Positions 1-10,426 of a DNA stretch of 64,000 bases are shown here, piece by piece. The notes below the pieces were generated by a model that saw nothing but the letters and a program-made list of their open reading frames with translations, ran no database searches and was not told where the DNA came from. The position numbers were made by a program, and so were the translations under genes. The stretch comes from Auricularia sp. M13 (lineage: Eukaryota; Basidiomycota; Agaricomycetes; Auriculariales; Auriculariaceae), in contig CM073197.1 of the NCBI GenBank assembly GCA_037042915.1, positions 868,001 through 932,000 on the forward strand. The letters are read 5' to 3'. Numbering within the stretch: position 1 is the first letter of the stretch; the number at the start of each line of letters is the position of its first letter.

Positions 1-578
1 AGCCAGTGTCTGACTGTCCAGCGATATGCGCGGCGAATTCACCGCATATCAGTGAATAGCACCATCTTGCTGCACTGGCTCGCATGATTAGCCTGTGCCA
101 ATAAAGACATTAGTTTCAATTAGCCTGTGACGTGGATGAAAATTTCTCATCTGTAATTGCACATGTGGTGTGTTGTATAGCTTATCTCCGGTGCAGCAGG
201 CCTCATGGTGAGGTGCTTAGAGTGCAAGAGACATTGAGACGTGTACCAGGTGGCCTCTGTTTATGACTGAGGTGGTGTCCATCAAGGCGACAACGGAGTA
301 TATGTGGCAGTGGTGCCCCATTGCAGGCGCCACCAGTCTCTCGGCAGTAGTCGGGTCCACAAAATGATGACGCTTGTTTCTCGGCTAATGTGAATGGCAT
401 AGGTACGTGGCCATGTTCCTGTTTCAGAGATAGACGTGTGGCATTCAGTTCGGAAATGGTCGGAGCGGCCAGGCACAGGTACTGCATTTAGAACATCCGC
501 TCGACTCGAGGTTGGAGGGCTACAAGCTCGAGCGAAGCGTACAGAGTAATGCGTAAAGAGACAGCACGGTTGACATGA
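1..578. other. Intergenic, no gene seen
   Basis: No frame has codon use or splice structure I trust. A short imperfect palindrome (gatatgcg ... cgcatatc) lies within the first 60 bases. The stretch would hold the 3' flank of the small minus-strand gene that stops at 579. Confidence 0.4.
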
Positions 579-1125
579 TCAGATCCACTCCACTCCCGCA
601 AGAAGCAGGTCCTCCTCGGGTGCCATCCCGAACTCCCGCCACGCGTACATGACCCTCAGCTTCTCCATGGGACGGCGGAAGAAGCGTGCAGTCTCATCCT
701 CCTCCATGCGCCTGATAATAGACTGGTCGATGTCAGTGGCAGGCATCAAGGTATGGGTGACTCACGAAAACGATAGTGACCTCCAGAGCCCAGCTTTTCA
801 CGGTACTTCGCTCATTGCACAGCGAGCGCAATGCACCGAGGCAATGGACGAGCAAGTCGCCGGCTTTTGTCGAGGGGCCTACGCCCGACCACAGGGGTAT
901 ATGGCGAAGAAGGTCCGCAAGCTCTAAGGCGAATTTTCGCTGAATATGTGCCCGACGCTGCGATGTGTCCCACTGCATTAGCGCACGAGCTGATAGAACA
1001 GACGGATTACTCACAGATTTGTCGCCTTCATACTGCATGTATTGACAGCGACGGTGTTGTTTGCTGTCCGGAGCCTTCCAGGGCGCGATGTCGTGGCAAA
1101 CGCAGATGATCTCAGGCTGGTGCAT
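579..1125 (-). CDS. Small hypothetical protein, two exons
   Basis: Not recognised. I read exon 1 at 1125-766 and exon 2 at 722-579, with a 43-nt intron (gtgagt donor, gaccag acceptor), giving about 167 residues. The N-terminal half is His/Cys-rich and begins MHQPEIICVCHD. The C-terminal 48 residues are charged, with the blocks RRMEEDETARFFRRP and REFGMAPEEDLLLAG, and end GVEWI. I chose the ATG at 1125 because a TATA-like box (tataaaa on the minus strand, near 1198-1204) lies about 75 bp upstream. No signal peptide or membrane segment is seen. The intron and charged C-terminus favour a real gene over chance; function unknown. Confidence 0.5.
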
Positions 1126-1194
1126 GCGTAGAAACAAGGTGGAAGACAAATGTGGGGGGAACGGAAAGTCGCATTGTGGGGCGCGTAATGGTCT

Positions 1195-1206
1195 GGGTTT
1201 TTATAG
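1195..1206 (-). promoter_or_regulatory. TATA-like box of the small gene at 579-1125
   Basis: The minus strand reads gtctataaaaacc here, 70-80 bp before the chosen ATG. A C/T-rich stretch lies between box and start, the usual look of a fungal core promoter. Confidence 0.4.
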
Positions 1207-3144
1207 ACTCAGCGGCGAGATCCGTTTCTGTGATTAAGGATTAGATCCCGCGCATTCATCTGCCCACCCACCGGCTTGGCGCAGACGTGTGACTCTGGGG
1301 CGGTGCAATTGTTATTTGTGCGGACTTCGCGTTTGTAGTATGGGTAGTATCATGTATAAGGCATAAAAACAACACGTATAGCAACATCCACTCTGTACCA
1401 ATGCATATATTGCTTGCGTAGAAGCTGCCGTGGACTAATTTGCCTGTAAGCAGCGGGATCAAACAAAGATTGGCAACGCAGTACTTGCCTTCGATGCAGC
1501 ACCTCACGCAAAGTCGGGCTCCTCGTTGTTGTCTCTGGACAACGTATCCTGCCAGTTCCGCCAGCATTGATAGCATCGAGAATTCTGCAAGATTGGTCGT
1601 AGAGCAAGTGCGTCGCCCATTATCTGTATACATGTCGTGGCGCAGTCATGATCGTCTGATCGATGTGCATAGCTGAAACGACAGCCTTGATTCCCACAAT
1701 CGGCTCTGATAGTGTTGCAACCATGTCTGTGCTTGCAGACAAAGAGGACCCACTCGAAGAGGTTTCGGCACATTGTGGCAAGGGAGGAAGGAATTTGGAA
1801 CTGAGTTAGGAAACCTAAGCTCTTTCCTGGATGCTCGCATCTTCGACCTGTCAGCATTTCGATGGTGTTGTCATTCCGGGGAAGTATGGTCATATTCTGT
1901 GTTTCTCACCATGGGTATCTGATGTGATCTCGTCGCAATTCTCACGCATTATACAATTGGGTCCAGACCGTTCACCGGAGATTGATTACAGACTCAGACG
2001 ATATGCTTTGCTTCGCACCCCACCGCGCCTTTTTCTGCTTCGTGCGCAGCACTGCTGCGCCGGGACTGATCCGTGTTGCAATATGTTCATCCATGCAAAT
2101 GGCGAGTGGCATGCACGCAGTCATCATGTTAGGTTTGCGTACCTGATTATCACATGAGCGCCATTGTTCGCCGTCCCTGTATTTCGCATACCACTAACTC
2201 TGCCATCCAATCCTGTATGCCAGACGCGCAAACCTAACATGGTCACTGCCTGCCGTAACTGCGCGATAGCCTGGATAACGCTTCACAGCGCCGGAGAATG
2301 TGTCGGGCCGAGTCACCTTTTTCATGTCAACCGCGCAATTTGGCTGCAGATATAAGTGTCTCACACTTTTACGTAGGAACTGCAGCCGCGAGTCATCGGT
2401 TTTATGTTTACAATCTAACATGCATCGATCAGTCGGGATAGAAGCCACCGCCCAGATATGTGAGTGTGCTTCTGAGTGCTCTCCGGATTGACTGACAAGC
2501 GAATCCAGCCAAAATAGATTCTATGTTCGCATGCAAGGAGGTTGGATCATGGAACGTCTAGGTGCTGCTATGTCACTGCCAGAGTTGGACAAAAACCAGT
2601 GGCTCATCTACTACCTTGCACCTCTGCGTTTAGCATGCTCTACTTCACTCCCAACGACGCTTTCCTCGCCCGCGTCCTTTGCCAGTTCACATTGCACGGC
2701 ATCGATAAGCAGCTCAATCATCTCCGTTTTGCGAATTCAAGCGGAGCTGTCCTATCCACGGCTACACCCCCCTCGAGCATCGCACCAACGTCAAGCATTG
2801 CGGCACGAGCAGCGCAAGCACTGTCTCAATTGAAGTCAAAAAGCTGTACTTCCCCGAATTCGGCTGGAGGCACTCGGGGCGCCCGCATCATCCTGTACCG
2901 GTTGGCAAGATCATCAAAGAATTGGGTCTTTACTGCGGAGTCAGCGGCGTAAATGCTGACGGCAGCCTAGTGATGTGCCGGCCCGGCTTGGCTCAAAGCC
3001 GCCGGCTACAACTCGGCTTTGAGGGGCTCAGGCTCGAGCAACTGGTGAGCTCGGGCTAGCCGCTGGCCCAGCCTATCTTGCGACAGCTTTGTACTGCTGA
3101 ATATCAGTGGTGAAGTGCAATGAAAACTTGCAGGCGCACTATCA
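1207..3144. other. Gene-poor stretch, no supported gene
   Basis: Several open frames of 60-135 codons occur on both strands, but none shows a family motif, a consistent intron chain or a core promoter. A perfect 14-bp inverted pair (atgttaggtttgcg near 2126 and cgcaaacctaacat near 2226) brackets about 86 bp. The frame near 2540-2950 has a plausible ATG but no recognisable content. Confidence 0.35.
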
Positions 3145-3408
3145 TGGGCGAAGAACTTCATGCAACCGCTGGTACCAAAGTTCTAAGCGCCCGCCAAAGC
3201 GCCCACCGCTCCGCCGGGCAAGTCTTCTGTCCCATCGATTTTGGATCTGGAATTTAAGCCAATAATGCCTTTCATATGCCGAAAATGACATATGAGTGCC
3301 TCACTGAATTTTAGAGAGCAGGACGGCAGACTTGCCCGGCGGAGCGGTGGGTGCTGTGGCGGGCGCTTAGAACTTTGGTACCAGCGGTTGCATGAAGTTC
3401 GGCGCCCA
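3145..3408. repeat. Long inverted repeat: 88-bp arms, about 88-bp loop
   Basis: The left arm (3145-3232) and right arm (3321-3408) are near-perfect reverse complements with only a few mismatches. The matching core includes ttcatgcaaccgctggtacc on the left and its complement on the right. The AT-richer loop (3233-3320) has its own small catatg inverted pair. A transcript from either strand would fold into one long hairpin. I see no clear target-site duplication at the outer edges, so it may be a foldback/MITE relic, a local inverted duplication, or a small-RNA precursor. No protein is encoded. Confidence 0.8.
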
Positions 3409-4025
3409 CTGTTCTCGGTTAAACATCGGATCTTTGATTTAATTCCGCTCCTCTGTCTTCTCGTGTATCTACCACATTCACTGTCGATTGCCTAACGCGA
3501 ACGAACGAGTGCAAGCCGCTGGGTACAAGCTTGGCAATGCTCAAGCTTGCAGTCCAGCTGATAAACAGTGAGAATGGTAATTTTATAAGTAGAGACAGCA
3601 TCATCCACCTTCTGCTCGAATTTTTTGTAGCGATGAGTGCACTCATATTCAATCCAAGCGGTGATGATGTGACACATGAAAGGATGGAGAGGACATCAGC
3701 AGTGGAAAGCAGATGGGCCTTGCTCAAGAAGTGGAAAGAGAGGAGAGCCGTGTTCGCAAGTCTGATATTTATATAGATTAACGGATATAAGGTCTTACAC
3801 CGAGGATGACTCGGACATTTCGGCGGATTTCGCAGACAGAAACCATACGACTGTTCCTACAGAAGGTGTTACCTGCATTGCGCCCGCATTGTACAGAAGG
3901 TGTTAGCTGCATTGCGCCCGCATCACACTGTTGCTCTATATGCGCTCCACGTTTATTGTAGGCAGCATGGTTTATCGTAGGCAGCGTGGTGAGTCTATGT
4001 GAGACCATGACGAACTGAATACCAA
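3409..4025. other. Intergenic with short tandem repeats
   Basis: No gene supported. Near 3860-3925 a unit of about 34 bp (acagaaggtgttacctgcat and onward) occurs twice. Near 3953-3990 an 18-bp unit containing gtaggcagcrtgg occurs twice. Confidence 0.6.
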
Positions 4026-4226
4026 ATGTTCAGCGGCAATTTTTCCTCGCGCCATGGAGTACTCACACTCCTCTCATTTACCGTAGTGGTCGCATTTCTG
4101 GCCTTTTTCTCTTCGTTCGTTACTGCCACCGGCATTCCCAAAGGCGCCACCGGAAATCGCCGAAAGACGCACGCCCGACACGCCGCACCATGTGGAAAGG
4201 GACATCTCATCTCGCACACCGTTTAA
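4026..4226 (+). CDS. Possible short hydrophobic protein
   Basis: A tentative 66-codon frame from an ATG. Residues about 11-36 form one hydrophobic segment (LLSFTVVVAFLAFFSSFVTA), which could be a signal peptide or membrane anchor, followed by a basic Arg/His/Lys-rich tail. No family is recognised and no intron is evident. A chance frame is quite possible. Confidence 0.2.
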   Translation: MFSGNFSSRHGVLTLLSFTVVVAFLAFFSSFVTATGIPKGATGNRRKTHARHAAPCGKGHLISHTV

Positions 4227-6001
4227 AGCCCCACAGACCCCAACCTCCTTGCTAATACGAACCATATTGTCACAAGCCAACATTGTCTGTTGAAGTCTTC
4301 GAAGCAGTCGCTGTCAACACAATGCAAGGAGTCCTTTGTGCACGCGACCCCTCCCCCATCTGCGTCTAGCCTGTCTTTACATTGACCAGCTGCAGCCCCC
4401 TCCACAAATGCGCCTAATCCTTATCCTCGTCAACATCCCTGCCCCGGCCCAGCACTCTGTCGCCCGCACACCATCCAGGTTGAGTCACTCGGCCCGACAG
4501 CCCCGTGCGGCCCCGGTTGTCTGCTACCGACCCGAAGTCACATGCCCTATGACCCGCGCCGGCGCCTCCGAAGAACCGTTTAAGCTGTGGTCTGAGCAGC
4601 CAAGGCCGCCAGGCAGTCGCCGCAGACAAACGGCGAGCGGGCGACCATCCTGCAAACGGGCCCACGCCCAAGCTTGTCACATGAGGCCAGTTGCACGAGT
4701 AATACAAGTCAGTGTGAACGCACGGACTGGCAAGTGAAACAGTTGCAGTAGAAGTCGGGCCCCGTGGGCTGCATACAGTTTGCTGCAAAGCAGCAAAGGA
4801 GAGGGTCGCGCAGCAAGTCCGGGTTGCATGCGAGATAGTGCTGAAAATTTGTCAGTCGTGGTTCAAGTCCGCCGTCCCGGGACAAATCGAACGATGACAC
4901 TCACCCCGCATGGGAAATGTATGTCGAGCCTGAGTCGACGCTCAGTGCCTATGCTCCCAGATCCACAACAACTAGCACTCACGCAAATTTTCGACACATA
5001 GAGACGTAGGTTGTCACTCCAGCTGGTCAGCCAATGCCTTCGCTTTATGTGAAAACATGGGCTCATCGTACGTGGGAATCCTACCCAAAGTCGGTGTGCG
5101 CAAACACGATTGCAAATTGATGCAGATGCGATCTGTCAGTATAGCCGACGAAAGCGAGGACCCGACAACTACGCGGGGGGTGGACTGACACTCGCGCCAC
5201 ACGCGGTACAGTGCAGGTCAGTCGACGGCCGACACACGGCCACAAACCTGCCCGACCCAGCACCACTCTGGACTGGCCAGCCCAAGTGCCAGGACATCTA
5301 CCCGTGCAGTCTGCAAGGGTCCTCACTATCGTTATCACCCAAAAACCGCTTAAAAAGTTTCGGCAAGGTGGATGCAAACCATCATCCGTCCACGTCACTT
5401 TGGTTCATCTCCGTGCGAACCCATCTACCACACGCCTCTCTTCCTGCGCCACCAATACACCCCTTTTTGCCCTGGACTGCACCCCTCGCCGAATATCCAT
5501 CAAACACACGAAGCTACCAGCTGAGATGAGTGCTACGCCCTGACGCAACAAATGAAGCGCATTGGTGCAACAGGCCTGTCACCAAAAACACATACGCAAT
5601 GTCATCTGATCCTTGCCCTCCATGAGCCTGGACCATGCACAACGAGCGGAGCTGACCTCCAACCCCGCGACCGGCTCTAACCGATCGCTGGGCTCGCTTA
5701 CTGTCGCTCTTTGCCGCCGCCCACACAGCAGTCTGCGGAGGCTCCTACACGATACTTGTCCCCCACACGGTGAACCTTCACGCAACACAGACAACGGGCT
5801 CTGCTCTGTGTCCCTGCGACGAGCCAGCATCGACCAGTCGTATATGCGTGGTTTGACTGATGGCGCTATAGCTAACAAACGACCCTGACATGGAACCAAC
5901 TATCACCAACGAAGCCCGTCAATACCCAAACAGGACGGAATGCCGCACCTACCCGTCCCTGTGACTATTTAACACATCAGGTCTGACTCCTCTGCTTGGA
6001 C
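4227..6001. other. C-rich stretch without a supported gene
   Basis: Composition is strongly C-rich on the plus strand. Open frames of 100-140 codons occur on both strands without domains or splice logic. The bases before 6002 include ctatttaac, a weak TATA-like site. Confidence 0.35.
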
Positions 6002-6256
6002 ATGCTACGCAGCTCGACCCTATCCTATATCATCGCCAGCGCCGTCGCGGCTGCCCTGCTGACTACGGCACTTGTAGGAGTGGTGGTTTTCCGCGCCCTA
6101 GTCACCGCAAGAGCACGGCGCACGCCTGCGCTAATGGGGTGGCCCAGTTCCCCGCAGCGCAACTGCAGCACCTCTAGCCGTTCACAGGGAGACGGAGACA
6201 CCCCGCCTGGCGCCCATCAGCAACAAGGTCGCGAAGAACACACCCCTCCTACGTAA
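6002..6256 (+). CDS. Possible small single-span membrane protein
   Basis: A tentative 84-codon ORF from the ATG at 6002. Residues about 7-32 form a strong hydrophobic helix (SYIIASAVAAALLTTALVGV) followed by an Arg-rich stop-transfer stretch (RALVTARARR). The tail is Ser/Pro/Gly-rich and looks disordered. A TATA-like ctatttaac lies about 35 bp upstream. No family recognised. Confidence 0.3.
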   Translation: MLRSSTLSYIIASAVAAALLTTALVGVVVFRALVTARARRTPALMGWPSSPQRNCSTSSRSQGDGDTPPGAHQQQGREEHTPPT

Positions 6257-6980
6257 CATGCCGCGCCACTTGCCGTCCATCGCCGACGTACTCACACACA
6301 CACAGCGAGCCCGGTCTAACAAGCTCCGGACTTCAAGATCCGACCCCTTCGATGCAACGCCCCGCCCGCGTGATGCGGTGCTCAAGCTTGTGTAAGTTCC
6401 ACTAGAACCATGTGCAGATCCCATTATTCGATTCTGACGTTACCCAAAGTGGATCTATTTCGCTTTCGCCAAGCGCGCACTCTTGCCAATGTGTCTGGAA
6501 CACACAAACTGGCTGACGTGCGGTTGACACACGTGCAGACCGCGCTTCCTCAACACCCTCTCAATGAGCATTCCCGCCCGGTATCGGAGGACAGCCTGTG
6601 GTTTGGACGCTACTCCCCTCCCCCAGTGCCAACCTTCCCCAATAACTACCTTTACCCAATATCGTCCCGAGCATCCTCCCCCGACCCTTTCGCTGCCTTT
6701 GTTCTCACCGTCAACCCGCCCTCGCCCTAGCTGACTATGCATACCTCTACCCCCCTGTGCAGCAGTCGCATCCCACACACACAGTCTTCTCACAACCCCA
6801 AAACTGTTGCCTCGCCCTGACATTTTGGCTAGTATGAGGCGGAATTAACTCTTTCGCGGTTCCTGTCGAAATTTAACCAGATCTGGGTCACGTATCTATT
6901 AAGCGCTCCGTCTCCATATCAGTCCACTCATGCTGTGAATTTATGGAAGCTTCCATCCACTCTTCGACCCAGAGGCAACA

Positions 6981-7769
6981 ATGGGAATCCCGGGTGCCTC
7001 CACACTCGACGCCAGCGCTGGTGAGGACTGCACCACCTCGAGTTCTCAGCCCTACCCTCCTCCATCCCCACACACTACCTTGTCCACTGTCTCCTGGAGA
7101 TCGACGCAGAGCACCCCTGAGCTCAGTGCGCCTCATTGGGTCAATAGTCCCCTTCCAGTCTTCACAGCGCAATATGTTCCTACCACACTGCCGTCTCTAC
7201 CACCACGCCTGGCCCCCACGGCCACGCATTATCCCTACCCTGCGCCCGGCCTCAGCACCCAGCCGGTTGCCAGCGACAACAGTGGCCTCGCACAAACAGC
7301 CGCGTACTTGCACACGCCCCCTCGTCATACCGCCTTGGCTCCGCTGCCGCCCTGCACACAATCCTCAGAGACAGGACCGGCGCTGCAAATAGCCTCCGAG
7401 CTGGCTAGAAGCTCGAGCCTCCCACCGCTCGAGCTCCCGAGAATGCTCAGTGCACGTGCGAGAATTCCGCTCGACCGGTATGGGCACTGGACCGGCTCGC
7501 ACAGCGACAAGCTGCGAGAAGCAGAGAGTGCTGTACTGCTCTGCAGTGACTGCAATGTCTTCTTCAAGCTGTGTGACGATGCCCTGGCCCACGCCGATGT
7601 GCATGTAGGTTTCTTGCCTTTTATATGCGCCGGCGGGTGCAGACGCGCTTTCGCCTCCCTCCTAGAGCAAGACGAGCATTGGATGGAAGATCACGATTGC
7701 CTACTTAACCACAAAGCGCGCCTTGTTAGAATGTCTGCCCCACGTCCTGTAACGAACCTCGAAATGTAG
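6981..7769 (+). CDS. Cys/His zinc-finger-like protein A
   Basis: A single open frame of 262 residues from ATG 6981. About 165 N-terminal residues are Pro/Ser/Thr-rich and probably disordered. The C-terminal third carries two Cys/His clusters: LLCSDCNVFFKLCDDALAHA followed by a His, then FICAGGCRRAFASLLEQDEH and a second His. The spacing resembles two degenerate C2H2 fingers, so nucleic-acid or protein binding is possible but not shown. The same layout (Pro-rich N-terminus, CxxC...H finger, CxxxC...HWxxH finger) recurs in the ORF at 8146-8687, so the two look like a diverged tandem pair. No intron is needed. Confidence 0.5.
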   Translation: MGIPGASTLDASAGEDCTTSSSQPYPPPSPHTTLSTVSWRSTQSTPELSAPHWVNSPLPVFTAQYVPTTLPSLPPRLAPTATHYPYPAPGLSTQPVASDNSGLAQTAAYLHTPPRHTALAPLPPCTQSSETGPALQIASELARSSSLPPLELPRMLSARARIPLDRYGHWTGSHSDKLREAESAVLLCSDCNVFFKLCDDALAHADVHVGFLPFICAGGCRRAFASLLEQDEHWMEDHDCLLNHKARLVRMSAPRPVTNLEM

Positions 7770-8145
7770 TTCTCAATGCTTGTAATGGCAACATGCCTCT
7801 ACAGCGCGCCATGTGACCAATTGATATGTCTGACCACTGCACCCCTAAGAGATCCCTTCCCCACGGGTCGTGGTAAACATGTGCCTCTTAGCCCCCAGAT
7901 GCTCTGCGAACGGACACCTGTCTGCCAAAACCTGTCCCGACTTCCTGAGCCTTAAATACGGCTGTCCCTTCATTGTCCCAATCAGCTGTCCCACTCTCGG
8001 GGACCCGAAACCCACGCCCTCCCGGCTGTTGCGGCTTTTTCAGCATAGGCACTAGGAGCCTTCGCTGTAAGCTCACAAGACTCCGACGCCTGGCACGTCA
8101 TCCGGCAACGATCCTGCTGCTGTACTTGCTCTACCTTCACGAGTC
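7770..8145. other. Spacer between the two zinc-finger ORFs
   Basis: No gene seen. It holds a weak TATA-like cttaaatacgg near 7949, about 195 bp before the second zinc-finger start. Confidence 0.4.
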
Positions 8146-8687
8146 AATGCAGCCTATGGCAACGGCCCCCCTCCCCACAGCTGTTGACCAGCACCCCTAT
8201 GTGTACGACCTCGCCAAGGCGCTGCGCCCAATCGCTCCAACCGCCCTTGCCGTCGCCCCAGTCCCTCCAGCAGCGGCACCTCGCGTGCCAACACAAATAA
8301 TCACCTCCACACACACGCAAGCAGAGCTTTGCCTGCCGCCGCCTCCCATGTCCTTTCCCCGAAAATCCGCTTGGTCGCGGTGCCGATGCCACCCCGGACG
8401 CAAATCACAGCGCGCCAGTTGAATGTGAACGCCGATACTACTTGCCAGTCCGTCTCTGCATGGACTGTAAGCACGTCTCCCCTGACCACGCAACCGCGAG
8501 GGCCCATGATGCCTCTCACGCCGCCCCCCGACGCCTCGTCTGCCACAACGGCTGTGGGAGCTCTTTCGGCTCACACGAAGAGCTACTAGCTCATTGGCGC
8601 GCACATGTGGGCTGCAAAGGAGGCCATAACTATATCCTTGCCGATTCAATTGGGCGCGTATGCCCCCCTGTCCGTGCCCGCCTGTGA
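8146..8687 (+). CDS. Cys/His zinc-finger-like protein B, needs a splice or is frameshifted
   Basis: The first part (ATG 8146, MQPMATAPLPTAVDQHPYVY) runs to about 8375 in one frame. The second part, with two Cys/His clusters (RLCMDCKHVSPDHATARAHD and RLVCHNGCGSSFGSHEELLA then HWRAHVGC), lies in another frame and ends at 8687. A 37-nt intron with donor gtcgcg and acceptor tcacag would join them in frame. That is short even for this genome, so a frameshift in a decaying gene is equally possible. The finger layout matches protein A just upstream. Binding target unknown. Confidence 0.4.
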
Positions 8688-9036
8688 ACCACCCCCTGTC
8701 GTCCCCCGAACTTGAAACAAGTGTAACCCAGTGCCTCTTGACTCCCAGCCCTCTCCCAATAGGCGCCTGACACCACGGTCTGCGCACCCTTCCACAGACG
8801 GGGCACATGTAGGATTTCCTTCCCTTCTTGCGGCCCTTCTCGCCTCAGTGCAGTACCTTGTCCACTCCTCTTGTCCACTCCTCTGTACAGTTGTCTCGCC
8901 ATGGTCCCAATCCGGATGAGTCACATGACCCGAAAAACACGATTGTTTCCCCCACAACGAGAATCCCATTCACGTGCTGCTGACGTCACTGTCGGACTAT
9001 TAAGCGGGCCGCACCTGAGCGTGTGAGACAGGGACA
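8688..9036. other. Spacer
   Basis: No gene seen. A 13-bp direct repeat (ttgtccactcctc) occurs twice near 8857-8884. Confidence 0.4.
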
Positions 9037-9265
9037 TTGGCCGGAACATCAGAAACTTCTTCTGGAATTCATGGGGCCCACAAAATCGCGGAGTACTTTA
9101 GCGGGATGCCCGAGCCGTGGAGGTCATACACGACCTGCCCGACATGCGGTGTGGTAGAGTCGATGCAGCACGTCCTTTTCGAATGCCCGGACTCGCAGCA
9201 GAACGTAGTGTGGCGGCTGGCTGCAGAGTTCCTACAGCGCAGGATTTCTTGGCCCGACGGATTGT
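9037..9265 (+). mobile_element. LINE 3'-end relic (zinc-binding tail)
   Basis: The translation contains GAHKIAEYFSGMPEPWRSYT followed by CPTCGVVESMQHVLFEC and WRLAAEFLQ. This Cys-X2-Cys...His-X4-Cys block with ESMxHxLxEC is typical of the C-terminal zinc-binding tail of basidiomycete non-LTR reverse-transcriptase proteins. Nothing upstream gives reverse transcriptase, so only a 5'-truncated stump is present. The piece ends about 190 bp before the GDT1 start and may form part of that gene's promoter region. Confidence 0.6.
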
Positions 9266-9455
9266 CGTGTCCGAGACAGCTTTCCTTGCGTGGAAACTCT
9301 GTTTCGAGTATCGGCAAATAAAGAGCCAGTGTCAGTGTTTGTTTGCGAAGCGTGACCGTCTGCAAGCCACGGAGTGGCGCACGCATTGATGGACAAGAGC
9401 AAGAGCGGGCATCGCGGCCGGCGCTAACCGCAACCTCTTCTCGTTCCCGACGGCC

Positions 9456-10426
9456 ATGGGCGACGCGCTCGATGACGAGAGCAACGCGCACGCGCTGGCG
9501 CAGGCGTTCGTGATGATCATCGTCTCCGAGCTCGGCGACAAGACGTTCCTCATCGCCGCCATCCTCGCAATGCGGCACCCGCGGCTCATCGTCTTCTGCG
9601 GCGCGTTCGGCTCGCTCGTCGTCATGTCCATCCTCTCCGCCGCCCTGGGTCACGTGCTGCCCGCGCTGGTGCCCAAGAAGTGGACGCAGTTCGCGGCGGC
9701 CATGCTCTTCCTCATATTCGGCGCGAAAATGCTGCTCGAGGCGCGCGACATGCCCGCCGGCAGCGCCGCCATCCAGCAAGAAATGCGCGAGGTCGAGGAG
9801 GAGCTCGAAGACGACGACCTGCGCTCGCCGACGCGCGCGACGGCTTCAGTCATACATATGCACGACATGGAGGAGGGCCATGCCGCACCGCCGCCCATAT
9901 CCCCCAAGCTCAAGCCCGCACGGGCGCGCCGCCTGGACGAGGCTAAGGAGGGCTTCCGCAATCTGTGCAGTCTGTTCTTTGGGCCCGTATTCATCCAAGC
10001 CTTTCTCCTTACTTTCCTCGGCGAGTGGGGCGACCGCAGTCAAATAGCGACCATGGTTCTCGCAGCTGCACACGTACGCAGCAGCCATATCGCCGTACAT
10101 TCCGACACTGACCCTGAAACCCGCAGAATGTATATATAATATCGCTGGGCACCATCCTCGGCCACTCCTTGTGCACCGCGCTCGCGGTCATTGCTGGCAA
10201 ATGGCTCGCGTCCAAAATTTCCGTCAAGCATTGTGCGTCCACCGCCGCTCCACCTGTCATGCATTCAGCTAACACGATCGCATCCGCAGTGACCTACGGT
10301 GGCGCCTTCCTCTTCATCTTCTTCGCTCTCTTCTTCTTCCGCGAGGCCTGGCTGTTCGACTCGGAGCCGCTGCCGCACCAGGAGCTCGGCCAGCGCGACC
10401 GCGACTGGATACCCCACCAGGCATGA
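9456..10426 (+). CDS. GDT1: Gdt1/TMEM165 family Ca2+/Mn2+ transporter
   Basis: Member of the Gdt1 (UPF0016/TMEM165) family, Golgi or vesicle membrane cation/proton antiporters that bring Ca2+ and Mn2+ into the secretory pathway. Exons 9456-10073, 10127-10232 and 10290-10426 join in frame to 286 residues. Both family signatures are present: ELGDKT at residues 25-30 in the first hydrophobic half, and EWGDRS near 190-195 in the second. Each half has about three membrane helices. The acidic linker between them (EEELEDDDL) fits the usual cytosolic loop. The ATG at 9456 leaves almost no N-terminal extension, so a leader exon upstream cannot be excluded. The C-terminus ends RDRDWIPHQA. The next gene is more than 1.3 kb away. 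Confidence 0.93.

Noticed and set aside
990-1014. 25-nt GT...AG intron in the small gene at 579-1125
   Set aside because: Too short to be spliced, and removing it breaks the frame; the sequence reads through openly.
2531-2952. Plus-strand frames of 100-136 codons as a gene or transposase piece
   Set aside because: Read in three frames, the segment gives no recognisable motif; KIIKELGLYCGVSGVNADGS looks protein-like but is too isolated to name.
4835-4900. tRNA-like T-arm (ggttcaagtcc)
   Set aside because: The five-base stem beside the loop does not pair well and no D-arm, anticodon arm or acceptor pairing is found at proper distances.
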